From positions 248,001 to 312,000 of the forward strand of contig CAZXFW010000002.1 in assembly GCA_964640175.1 (NCBI GenBank): DNA of 64,000 nt, in the 5' to 3' direction. Under the pieces are notes generated by a model. That model did not search any database and was not told the DNA's origin. It was given only the letters and a program-made list of their open reading frames with translations. Made by a program: the position numbers and the translations under genes. This document shows positions 7,714-14,861 of the stretch, piece after piece. The stretch comes from JACKDX01 sp964640175 (GTDB lineage Bacteria > Myxococcota_A > Polyangia > Polyangiales > GCA-016699535). The first letter of the stretch is position 1. Every line of letters begins with the position of its first letter.

Positions 7714-8877
7714 ATGGACAAAGCCACACGGAAATACCTCGCGCATTACGCCGAACCGAGCATCCAGTGGGCAAGCACACTCAAAGGCAACTACCAGCAC
7801 GTGTTGGTAATTCCTTGTTTTGCCGAAGGCGAAACGCTCATGACGCTGCTTGAGTCGTTAATAGCCACCCAAGCACACCAGGTGCTTGTGATCTGCGTTC
7901 TTGACGCACCTAGGGATGCATCCTCTGTTCACCAGCGTAAAAACCACACCACAGTCGATGCCTTGCATGCCGCCTACCGCGCTCGAAGCACATTGGGAAA
8001 GCCGCCTCATTGGACAGAATTTGAGCTTCCCACAGGCTCACTTTTGCTCCTGGAACACTGGCAACCTCCTTGGAGCCTGCCTCCCAAAGCAGGCGTGGGC
8101 CTGGCCCGCAAACTTGGCTGCGACCTTGCCGTGGCCTTGAACGTTCAAGGAACCCTTCACGCCTCGTGGATTCACTGCACCGACGCAGACGCTCAGCTGC
8201 CCACGGACTACTTCTCACGGCTCAAAAAGATGCCTTCTGATATTGCAGCGGTGTGTTACCCTTTTACACACGACAGCGAAGCCGCGCTTCGGTATGAAGC
8301 CAGCCTTCGGTACTTTGTGCTGGGCCTTGCCCATGCAGGCTCGCCCTATGCGCACCATACCGTGGGCAGCACCTTTGCATTATCGATGGCCCATTACACA
8401 CAAGTTCGTGGTTTTCCAAAGCGACAAGCCGCAGAGGATTATTATCTCCTTAATAAGCTCGCCAAAGTAGGACGTATTCTGCGCTTAAAGGGCGCTCCTT
8501 TGATCCTGAGCGGACGCGCTTCAGACCGTGTGCCTTTTGGGACTGGCCCTGCCGTTCGACGCCTAGAAAATCGCCCGAACGAGCCCAACGTCTACCACCC
8601 TACCATTTTCGACAAGCTCCGCGAGCATTTGGCCCGCCTGGGCTCCCATCCTAAAGCACACATTCACTTTGATGCATTTCAAACACTCAAATGGATCCAT
8701 GCGCTACGCGATTCCATGCATCCCTCTATCGGATTTCGCCAAGCATGTTCCGAAGCACATTTTGTTCATACCAATTCCATGGCAGACACGTGTGATGTGC
8801 AACAGCTTTGTCATGCATTGCAGGAACAGGAAAACCAGCTTAGCCCTCTAACAGGATTATCCCATGGACCTACGTGA
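7714..8877 (+). CDS. Glycosyltransferase family 2-like protein
   Basis: A 387-residue GT-A fold protein without membrane segments. It opens with the nucleotide-sugar binding strand VLVIPCFAEGETL, has the metal-binding Asp motif in HCTDADAQLPTDYF near residue 155, and the acceptor-side ED motif in RQAAEDYYLLNKL near residue 240. The GSTFALS strand precedes it as in GT2 enzymes. There is an unusually long segment between the first strand and the DxD. The donor and acceptor are unknown. It overlaps the uracil-glycosylase gene by 14 nt, giving a miaE-GT-SMUG1 co-directional string whose functional link is not obvious. Confidence 0.75.
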   Translation: MDKATRKYLAHYAEPSIQWASTLKGNYQHVLVIPCFAEGETLMTLLESLIATQAHQVLVICVLDAPRDASSVHQRKNHTTVDALHAAYRARSTLGKPPHWTEFELPTGSLLLLEHWQPPWSLPPKAGVGLARKLGCDLAVALNVQGTLHASWIHCTDADAQLPTDYFSRLKKMPSDIAAVCYPFTHDSEAALRYEASLRYFVLGLAHAGSPYAHHTVGSTFALSMAHYTQVRGFPKRQAAEDYYLLNKLAKVGRILRLKGAPLILSGRASDRVPFGTGPAVRRLENRPNEPNVYHPTIFDKLREHLARLGSHPKAHIHFDAFQTLKWIHALRDSMHPSIGFRQACSEAHFVHTNSMADTCDVQQLCHALQEQENQLSPLTGLSHGPT

Positions 8878-9571
8878 CGTCAGCCGTGCACTCTCTCGGC
8901 AGGTCAATCGCCTCTCGTTCGACACCCAAGCCGTCGACTGCGTCTATAACCCATTGGACTACGCCATAGCACCTCATACACAGTATCTTGAAAGGTATGG
9001 CACGGGACCAAAAAAAGTACTTCTGATAGGCATGAATCCAGGTCCATGGGGCATGGTGCAAACGGGAATACCTTTTGGAGATGTGTCCATGGTCAAGGAA
9101 TGGCTCGGGATCGAAGCCCCTGTGCGCACTCCCAAGCACATGCATCCTAAGCGGCCGGTGATGGGTTTTGCCTGCACGCGCTCCGAAGTCAGTGGCCATC
9201 GTCTATGGAGTTGGGCCAAAACACGCTTTGGCACGCCTCAGCACTTCTTCAGCCAGTTCTTTGTTCACAACTATTGCCCCCTGGCATTCATGGAAGTCTC
9301 AGGAAAGAATTTAACACCCGACAAACTCAGCCCCGCCAGCACACAAACCCTGTTTAAGTGTTGCGATCAGGCACTGTTAGACGTTGTTCACTTATTGAAA
9401 CCAGAACATGTCATCGGGGTGGGCGCCTTCGCAGAAAAACGTGCACGCCTGGCACTCAAGGGCATCCCCCTACGCATCGGACGTATCTTGCATCCCAGCC
9501 CCGCCAGCCCCCTGGCCAACGCGAACTGGGCCGAAACCGTGGATCACCAACTAGCCAACCAGCTTGGATAG
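8864..9571 (+). CDS. SMUG1-like single-strand-selective uracil-DNA glycosylase
   Basis: A base-excision repair enzyme that removes uracil and oxidised pyrimidines from DNA. The SMUG1 signature is strong: LIGMNPGPWGM with the catalytic Asn58, HPKRPVMGFACTRSEVSG, FVHNYCPLAFM, and the C-terminal HPSPASP motif that carries the active-site His. At 235 residues it is close to animal SMUG1. The family is sporadic in bacteria. The gene overlaps the end of the glycosyltransferase by 14 nt and overlaps tail-to-tail by 21 nt with the aminotransferase on the minus strand. Confidence 0.9.
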   Translation: MDLRDVSRALSRQVNRLSFDTQAVDCVYNPLDYAIAPHTQYLERYGTGPKKVLLIGMNPGPWGMVQTGIPFGDVSMVKEWLGIEAPVRTPKHMHPKRPVMGFACTRSEVSGHRLWSWAKTRFGTPQHFFSQFFVHNYCPLAFMEVSGKNLTPDKLSPASTQTLFKCCDQALLDVVHLLKPEHVIGVGAFAEKRARLALKGIPLRIGRILHPSPASPLANANWAETVDHQLANQLG

Positions 9572-10804
9572 ACGCTCAAGCGCCCGTTCAAGGACGTCCA
9601 TCGAAGGACCAAACGAAAAACGCGCATGGTGACGAAACCGTGATGGCCTTCCCATGCGCTTGCGACCGGGATCCACATCGAAAAATTCGCCAGGCACAAC
9701 AATCACTTTTTCGTCCAATGCCTTTTGAAAAAACATCTGACCATCACGCATCGACTCTGGAAGCTGCGACAAGTCTCCCCACACGTAAAATGTCCCCTGC
9801 GGCTCAAGATCGGGCTGTATTCCCAAAGCACGCAAGCCATCGATCATGCGATTGCGCTTAGGCAAAAATGCACTGCGAATCGCTTGCGTTTCAAGAAGCG
9901 CATGCCGAGTGTTTACCAACTCAAGCGCAGCCCGTTGCATGGGTCTTGAACCGCCTCCATCCAGGAACGAGCCAGCACTGATGCAGCCTTCGATGATCTC
10001 TTGTGGCCCAAGTATCCACGTGACTCGCCAGCCTGGATAACGCCAGTTCTTGGTCAAGCCATCCAGAATCACCACCGGATCCCGCTCGACATCGTTTACA
10101 TGCTCTGCAGCGCTGACAGTTTCCTTGCCTTTAACCCAGATATAATGTGAGTAAAACTCATCGAGAATTAAGGTGCAGTTAAGTTCCCGCGAGGTGTTGA
10201 CCCATGCAGCCAGTTCTTCGCCATACACCACCTTGCCTGTGGGATTGCATGGATTACTCATCAAGAGCGCACCTAAGCCCCTGCCTTGAATCTCATGTGC
10301 CAGATCCTCTGCGCTAAATTCATACGCACGTTCAGGTTCGAGCAAAATGGGAATGGGGTTAAACCGACGGAAGATATCCAACACTTCGGCATACGCAGTG
10401 TAGTCCGGCAAAAAATGCCCAAGATGCACCGGCGCTATCGATGCCGCCACACGCATCAATCCCACCCGGCCACCCCCACATATCGCAACATTCTCTGCCG
10501 AATACTGGGAAGCTTTTCCTTTACGATAAAGCGCGTTGTACATCGAAGCCACAGCTTCACGCAGCTCCCATAGCCCACCCACAGGGGCATAGTCCTGATC
10601 CAGCCCGATTGGGATGTTTTGCACCCGTTCGGGCGCTCCAGGAAGTGGCCCCGTCTCTGGCTGGCCTTGCCCCAGATTGCACCACTCCGAGCTCTCGGGG
10701 GTAAAACCACGGCGTTCGGCTTCGGCGGTCACGTAAATCACCCCCGTGCGGGGTACTCTCCGAAACGCGGTAGGCGGCTGGCTCGTTCTGTCTTGTTTCC
10801 CCAT
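9551..10804 (-). CDS. Class I/II PLP-dependent aminotransferase
   Basis: A 417-residue fold type I aminotransferase. It shows NLGQGQPETGP at the N-terminus, SNPCNPTGKV for the substrate/PLP contact, LILDEFYSHY with the PLP aspartate and tyrosine, and the Schiff-base lysine in DGLTKNWRYPGWR. The ATG at 10804 has an AAGGAG 4 nt upstream and is preferred over the longer frame to 10873. The sequence is nearest to aspartate/methionine-type aminotransferases of uncertain substrate; nothing in the neighbours defines a pathway. It diverges from the radical SAM gene, sharing a 95-nt intergenic region that contains the LexA-like box. Confidence 0.85.
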   Translation of the reverse strand: MGKQDRTSQPPTAFRRVPRTGVIYVTAEAERRGFTPESSEWCNLGQGQPETGPLPGAPERVQNIPIGLDQDYAPVGGLWELREAVASMYNALYRKGKASQYSAENVAICGGGRVGLMRVAASIAPVHLGHFLPDYTAYAEVLDIFRRFNPIPILLEPERAYEFSAEDLAHEIQGRGLGALLMSNPCNPTGKVVYGEELAAWVNTSRELNCTLILDEFYSHYIWVKGKETVSAAEHVNDVERDPVVILDGLTKNWRYPGWRVTWILGPQEIIEGCISAGSFLDGGGSRPMQRAALELVNTRHALLETQAIRSAFLPKRNRMIDGLRALGIQPDLEPQGTFYVWGDLSQLPESMRDGQMFFQKALDEKVIVVPGEFFDVDPGRKRMGRPSRFRHHARFSFGPSMDVLERALERLSKLVG

Positions 10805-10865
10805 GTGGCTCCTTGTGCCACTCCAATCCTGTAGGGTCCAGATTGAATCGCATTTTTGAGGTAGA

Positions 10866-10881
10866 CTGAACAAATGTTCAG
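10866..10881. promoter_or_regulatory. LexA-like SOS box
   Basis: The 16-bp sequence CTGAACAAATGTTCAG is a 7+2+7 inverted repeat. It contains GAAC-N4-GTTC, the core of Gram-positive-type SOS boxes, and fits most positions of the published Myxococcus LexA consensus, which ends in GTTCAG. It lies 19-34 nt before the ATG of the radical SAM gene and overlaps a possible -10 (TTATAT at 10882). The aminotransferase start on the other strand is 62 nt away. Repression by LexA is inference. Confidence 0.6.
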
Positions 10882-10899
10882 TTATATGCTCTCAAACCC

Positions 10900-11922
10900 A
10901 TGCTCAGGCCTATTAATAACCCACCCAATCCTTTTCACCATACGGACATCGACTGGGAAGGTGAACCTCCCTCCGTCAAACTCCAAGTCTACGAAGAACA
11001 CGCCCGTGACATTCTTTCCTCCAACGACAGTCCAGACATTGGCTTTCGTTGGTCGCTCAACCCCTACCGTGGCTGCTATCACGGCTGCAGCTACTGCTAT
11101 GCACGGCCTTACCATCATTACTTGGACTGGGGAGCTGGCACAGACTTCGAACGCAAGATTGTCGTCAAGCTCAATGCCCCAGAGCTCCTCCGCCATTACT
11201 TCGCTAAGCCCTCGTGGCAAGGTGAACGCATCGTGTTTTCCGGCGTCACCGACTGCTACCAGCCGCTAGAAGCTTCTTACCAACTCACCCGTCGATGTCT
11301 TGAAGTCTGTTTGGAATACAAAAACCCGATAGGCATCATTACCAAAGGCGCCAGTGTCATTGTCCGTGACACAGACGTGCTCGCTGATCTTACACGGCGC
11401 ACCGAAGCCACTGTGTTTCTAAGCATTCCATTTTCCGACGACACGACTGCTCGCATCTTCGAGCCGTTTGCCAGTCTCTCAAGCAAACGGTTTCGCACCC
11501 TTGAACGGCTCTCTCTCGAAGGCATCCGCACAGGTGTCGCTGTGGCCCCAGTGATCCCAGGCATCAACGACGCCATGATCCCAAGTGTTCTCCAAAAAGC
11601 GAAAGACGCAGGGGCAACCTATGCCTTCATGACCTTACTTCGTTTGCCAGGACCGGTCCGCGAGGTGTTTTTAAACCGCCTCGATGCAGAACTCCCCTTA
11701 CGCAGCGAAAAAGTCCGGCATGCGTTGACCGAAGTACGCCAAGGCAAACTCAACGATTCGCGTTTTGGCTCGCGCATGCAAGGTCAAGGGAATCGCTGGG
11801 ACGCTATCTCCGATTTATTTCAAAACCAATGCCAGCGCCTTGGTCTCAATGGCAAGTTCACCAAAAGCGCCGAGCCTCCAAGCACGTTTAAACGCCCTAA
11901 ACGACAACTCAGCTTGTTATAA
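10900..11922 (+). CDS. PA0069-family radical SAM protein
   Basis: A 340-residue radical S-adenosylmethionine enzyme related to spore photoproduct lyase. The 4Fe-4S cluster motif is CYHGCSYC within NPYRGCYHGCSYCYARP, followed by HHYLDWGAGTDFERKIVVK, the family hallmark. Further conserved segments are FSGVTDCYQPLE, ITKGASVIVRD and PVIPGINDAMIP. The reaction of PA0069-type proteins is not established; their similarity to photoproduct lyases and the SOS-like box just upstream suggest DNA damage repair. The gene ends 14 nt inside the convergent methylase gene. Confidence 0.88.
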   Translation: MLRPINNPPNPFHHTDIDWEGEPPSVKLQVYEEHARDILSSNDSPDIGFRWSLNPYRGCYHGCSYCYARPYHHYLDWGAGTDFERKIVVKLNAPELLRHYFAKPSWQGERIVFSGVTDCYQPLEASYQLTRRCLEVCLEYKNPIGIITKGASVIVRDTDVLADLTRRTEATVFLSIPFSDDTTARIFEPFASLSSKRFRTLERLSLEGIRTGVAVAPVIPGINDAMIPSVLQKAKDAGATYAFMTLLRLPGPVREVFLNRLDAELPLRSEKVRHALTEVRQGKLNDSRFGSRMQGQGNRWDAISDLFQNQCQRLGLNGKFTKSAEPPSTFKRPKRQLSLL

Positions 11923-12961
11923 GCGCCTGCTCCCTGCCACGCGTTACCGAAACATGTTGAGAGACCATGAAAAGATACTCCTTGTTGCGAAGATGGCTGA
12001 CGTTGCCTACCTTTTCGCCCTTGGGATTGTACACCCCAATCTGCGCCCCCACATAACGTTTAAAATCCACCTCTAGCACACGTACATGACCATAATTCCC
12101 AAGTAAACTCTCAATGTCTTCTCGAGTGAGATAGCCTTCATTGTTGAACGAAACAATCAAGTGCTTTGCACGCAGTGCACGTATTACCTCTGCAAACGCG
12201 TCACGTAGCTTGCGCTTGGAGTTAAAGCGGCTTTTATACGTACGGCAATCCACACGTTTGCATGCCTTGCCATACACCTCTGGCTTATCCCATCGCACCA
12301 AACTCTCCCACACGTGGTAATTACCCAGATAGCTGTGCTGATTGTAGGGCGGATCCAGATAGACCACATCCACTTGTTGATCGTTGAGTTTATGAGCCGC
12401 ATCGAGCACATCAAGCCCCCATGCTTCGCCCGGCCCGGAAACCACTTCAGGCATTCGCAACTCAAGATCATTGAGTGCACGCGGTGCCCAACTCTTGAGA
12501 TATGCCATCTGTACCCCCGTCGTGGAATCCACACGATCGGCAGCCTCCATCAACGACACCAACACCACAGCTTCCACATGAGGCTCTAGCCCCTTGGCAA
12601 AAATAGCATCCCGTATCGCATCCACGCGTGCGCCATTTTTGGGATGGAAAAACCGCGATTGGATACAAAAAGTTTCAGTAAAATAGCCCTCTTTGGGCCT
12701 TAGTGCCTGAAACTCTTTAATCAACCGCACCGCGTCACGCTCTACCTTGTCACGATCAGCCGCCACGTAACAGCGCGCTAAGGTATGCGCATACGCATTG
12801 TGATCATTGGCAATCACCTCATAGCCGGCACGCTTCAGCGCATGCCCCACCCGTGCCGTCCCAGAAAACAAGTCGGCCACGCGCCTTACGCTCGGAAAGC
12901 TTTGAACCGCCCGCAGGATCTGTGTAACCAATAGCCTTTTGGATCCAATATACTTGATCAC
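11909..12961 (-). CDS. D12-class N6-adenine DNA methyltransferase (orphan)
   Basis: A 350-residue Dam/FokI-type adenine methylase of the alpha group. The AdoMet-binding motif I is DLFSGTARVGHALKRAG near residue 30, and the catalytic motif IV is DPPYN in VVYLDPPYNQHSYLGNYH. The N-terminal KYIGSKR is typical of the D12 family. It starts with GTG at 12961. No restriction endonuclease or specificity subunit lies beside it: upstream is kamA (divergent, 36 nt), downstream the radical SAM gene (convergent, 14-nt overlap). It may therefore be an orphan methylase with an epigenetic or phage-derived role. Recognition sequence cannot be read from the protein. Confidence 0.88.
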   Translation of the reverse strand: MIKYIGSKRLLVTQILRAVQSFPSVRRVADLFSGTARVGHALKRAGYEVIANDHNAYAHTLARCYVAADRDKVERDAVRLIKEFQALRPKEGYFTETFCIQSRFFHPKNGARVDAIRDAIFAKGLEPHVEAVVLVSLMEAADRVDSTTGVQMAYLKSWAPRALNDLELRMPEVVSGPGEAWGLDVLDAAHKLNDQQVDVVYLDPPYNQHSYLGNYHVWESLVRWDKPEVYGKACKRVDCRTYKSRFNSKRKLRDAFAEVIRALRAKHLIVSFNNEGYLTREDIESLLGNYGHVRVLEVDFKRYVGAQIGVYNPKGEKVGNVSHLRNKEYLFMVSQHVSVTRGREQALITS

Positions 12962-12997
12962 AGCGGAACAACCGTTGTCTGTGTCTATTTTTAATGC

Positions 12998-14134
12998 ATG
13001 GTATTGTCAATTGAGCTCATGATAACCTCACTTTCCCATCGTGTCCTTGAGACATCCCACGACGACTGGCGCTGGCAAGCACAGCACACCGTTCGTACGC
13101 TCGAAGCGCTCGAAGCCCATTTAACGCTCACAGACGATGAACGTCGCGGCATCGAACGGGCACTGCAAGAAGGGATGCCTTTGGCCATCACGCCTTATTA
13201 CCTCTCGCTATGCGATCCCGTGGATCCCACTTGCCCTATCCGCATGCAATGTGTCCCTCGTGCTGCCGAAGCTTTCACCATGGCAGGCGATCTGGCAGAT
13301 CCGTTGGGTGAAGCCGCTCACGAAGTCGCTCCCCATCTTGTGCAACGCTATCCCGATCGAGCGCTTCTTTTGGTAACCGACCGATGCGGCGTGTATTGCC
13401 GCTTTTGCACACGCTCGCGTATGGTGGGCACGGGAGAAGGCACGGTGTCATTAAAACGCCTTGAGCCCGCTTTCAACTATCTAAGGCAACATCCAGAGAT
13501 TCAGGAAGTAATTATCTCTGGTGGCGATCCTTTAATCATGAGCACGGAACGCCTTCAGGAACTGCTCAGCACACTAAGCCACATCGAAAGCCTGGGTAAC
13601 CTCCGCATTGCCACCCGCACACCCGTCACCTTGCCACAACGCATCAGCCCCGAGGTCTGTCGTGCCCTGCGCACGCACCCGGCTTCTTGGATCATGACCC
13701 ACTTCAATCACCCCAAAGAGCTCACTCCAGAGTCTGCCAACGCCTGCGCATTGCTTGTAAACCACGGACTGCCAGTGATGAACCACACCGTGTTACTCAA
13801 AGGCATCAACGACAACGCTGCCACCCTAGAGCAACTCTTCCGTGGATTGGTGCGTATGCGAGTGCGGCCTTACTACCTGCTTCAAGCCGATCCTGTGCGC
13901 GGCACCGGTCATCTGCGCACCCCTCTTGCCCAGGGATTATCACTCATGCAGCAATTACAAGGCAGGCTAAGCGGCATCGCGCTGCCCAAGTTCATTGTGG
14001 ATACACCTGGCGGCAAAGGCAAAGTGCCTCTTTTGCCCAATTATATCCACGCCAAGGCCCCGGGCCGCACTGCACTTATCACCTTTCGAGGTGAGATCGT
14101 GGAATACGTTGATCCCGTGGAGTCTATACAGTAA
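12998..14134 (+). CDS. kamA: Lysine 2,3-aminomutase (KamA family)
   Basis: A 378-residue radical SAM, PLP-dependent aminomutase. The cluster motif CGVYCRFCTRSR has Cys130, Cys134 and Cys137 in the CxxxCxxC spacing. The PLP lysine lies in DTPGGKGKVPLLPNY. Aspartates that bind the lysine side chain in clostridial enzyme (Asp293 and Asp330) appear conserved in QADPVRGTGH and IVDTPGG, whereas glutamate 2,3-aminomutases change them; this points to lysine. It is 30-40 residues shorter than the clostridial enzyme. Starts at 12998 or 13019 are both in frame. It could make beta-lysine for catabolism or as an osmolyte precursor; EF-P modification (EpmB) is less likely because the CTRSR motif and lysine-site aspartates are LAM-like. 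No ablB or kamDE is in the window. Confidence 0.84.
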   Translation: MVLSIELMITSLSHRVLETSHDDWRWQAQHTVRTLEALEAHLTLTDDERRGIERALQEGMPLAITPYYLSLCDPVDPTCPIRMQCVPRAAEAFTMAGDLADPLGEAAHEVAPHLVQRYPDRALLLVTDRCGVYCRFCTRSRMVGTGEGTVSLKRLEPAFNYLRQHPEIQEVIISGGDPLIMSTERLQELLSTLSHIESLGNLRIATRTPVTLPQRISPEVCRALRTHPASWIMTHFNHPKELTPESANACALLVNHGLPVMNHTVLLKGINDNAATLEQLFRGLVRMRVRPYYLLQADPVRGTGHLRTPLAQGLSLMQQLQGRLSGIALPKFIVDTPGGKGKVPLLPNYIHAKAPGRTALITFRGEIVEYVDPVESIQ

Positions 14135-14156
14135 AAGGCCATTGGGCTTGGTTTCC

Positions 14157-14861
14157 ATGTCTCAACTTGTCGCATTGAAGCAAAATACCGTCGCTATGAA
14201 AGCCATCATGGCGCTTAGCGGAATGATTTTGCTGGGTTATTCGATTGCCCACCTGTTTGGCAATTTGCAGCTCTACGTGGGTCCAGAAGCCATCAATGCC
14301 TATGCCGCGTGGCTCCATGCCCATAAGCCCTTGTTGTGGGGCACGCGAGTGTTTCTGCTTTTTGCCTTTAGTGCCCATATCGTCTCGGCATTAAAACTAT
14401 GGACGCTCTCACGACGGGCAAGGCCGGTTGCCTATCACCACAAAGAATACCTTGCCACAAGTTACGCTGCCCGCACCATGCGTTGGGGCGGCCTCATTTT
14501 GCTGTTGTTTGTCCTTTACCACTTGGCTCACCTGACGTTTGGCAAAACCGCAGGCGCCTACCGCTTTGAACCTGGCAATGTGTACAACAACGTCGTCTAT
14601 GGCTTCCAGATTTGGTGGATTGCAGCCATCTACATCCTAGGTAACCTGGCACTGGGACTTCATCTGTACCATGGCGCATGGAGCTTTTTGCAAACACTGG
14701 GCATCAACCATCCACGGTACAACCAGTGGCGACGTTTTGCCGCAAGTACGCTTGCCGCGTTTATCGTCGCCGGAAACATCTCCTTTCCGCTGATGGTGTT
14801 GGCAGGCGTCGTTCAACCGGCAGACTCTTCCGATGTCTCTTCAGTGAGTTCGAACCCATGA
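14157..14861 (+). CDS. sdhC: Succinate dehydrogenase cytochrome b558 subunit
   Basis: A 234-residue membrane anchor with five predicted transmembrane helices (about residues 15-38, 62-84, 105-130, 150-175, 195-220) and histidines placed for two haems (SIAHLFG, HAHKPLLWG, LYHLAHLTFG, GLHLYHGAW). This is the single-subunit type found with Bacillus, Bacteroidetes, Wolinella and deltaproteobacterial enzymes, which react with menaquinone. The ATG at 14157 was chosen by family start; the open frame extends upstream into kamA. Its TGA overlaps the sdhA start by 4 nt (ATGA). Confidence 0.92.
   Translation: MSQLVALKQNTVAMKAIMALSGMILLGYSIAHLFGNLQLYVGPEAINAYAAWLHAHKPLLWGTRVFLLFAFSAHIVSALKLWTLSRRARPVAYHHKEYLATSYAARTMRWGGLILLLFVLYHLAHLTFGKTAGAYRFEPGNVYNNVVYGFQIWWIAAIYILGNLALGLHLYHGAWSFLQTLGINHPRYNQWRRFAASTLAAFIVAGNISFPLMVLAGVVQPADSSDVSSVSSNP

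Noticed and set aside
12965..12978. Second SOS box before kamA and the methylase
   Set aside because: GGAACAACCGTTGT differs from the GAAC-N4-GTTC core in the last base of the right half; too weak to call.
12998..14134. EpmB (EF-P beta-lysylation)
   Set aside because: The CTRSR motif, the DTPGGKGK site and the lysine-site aspartates match lysine 2,3-aminomutase better, and no epmA or efp is near.
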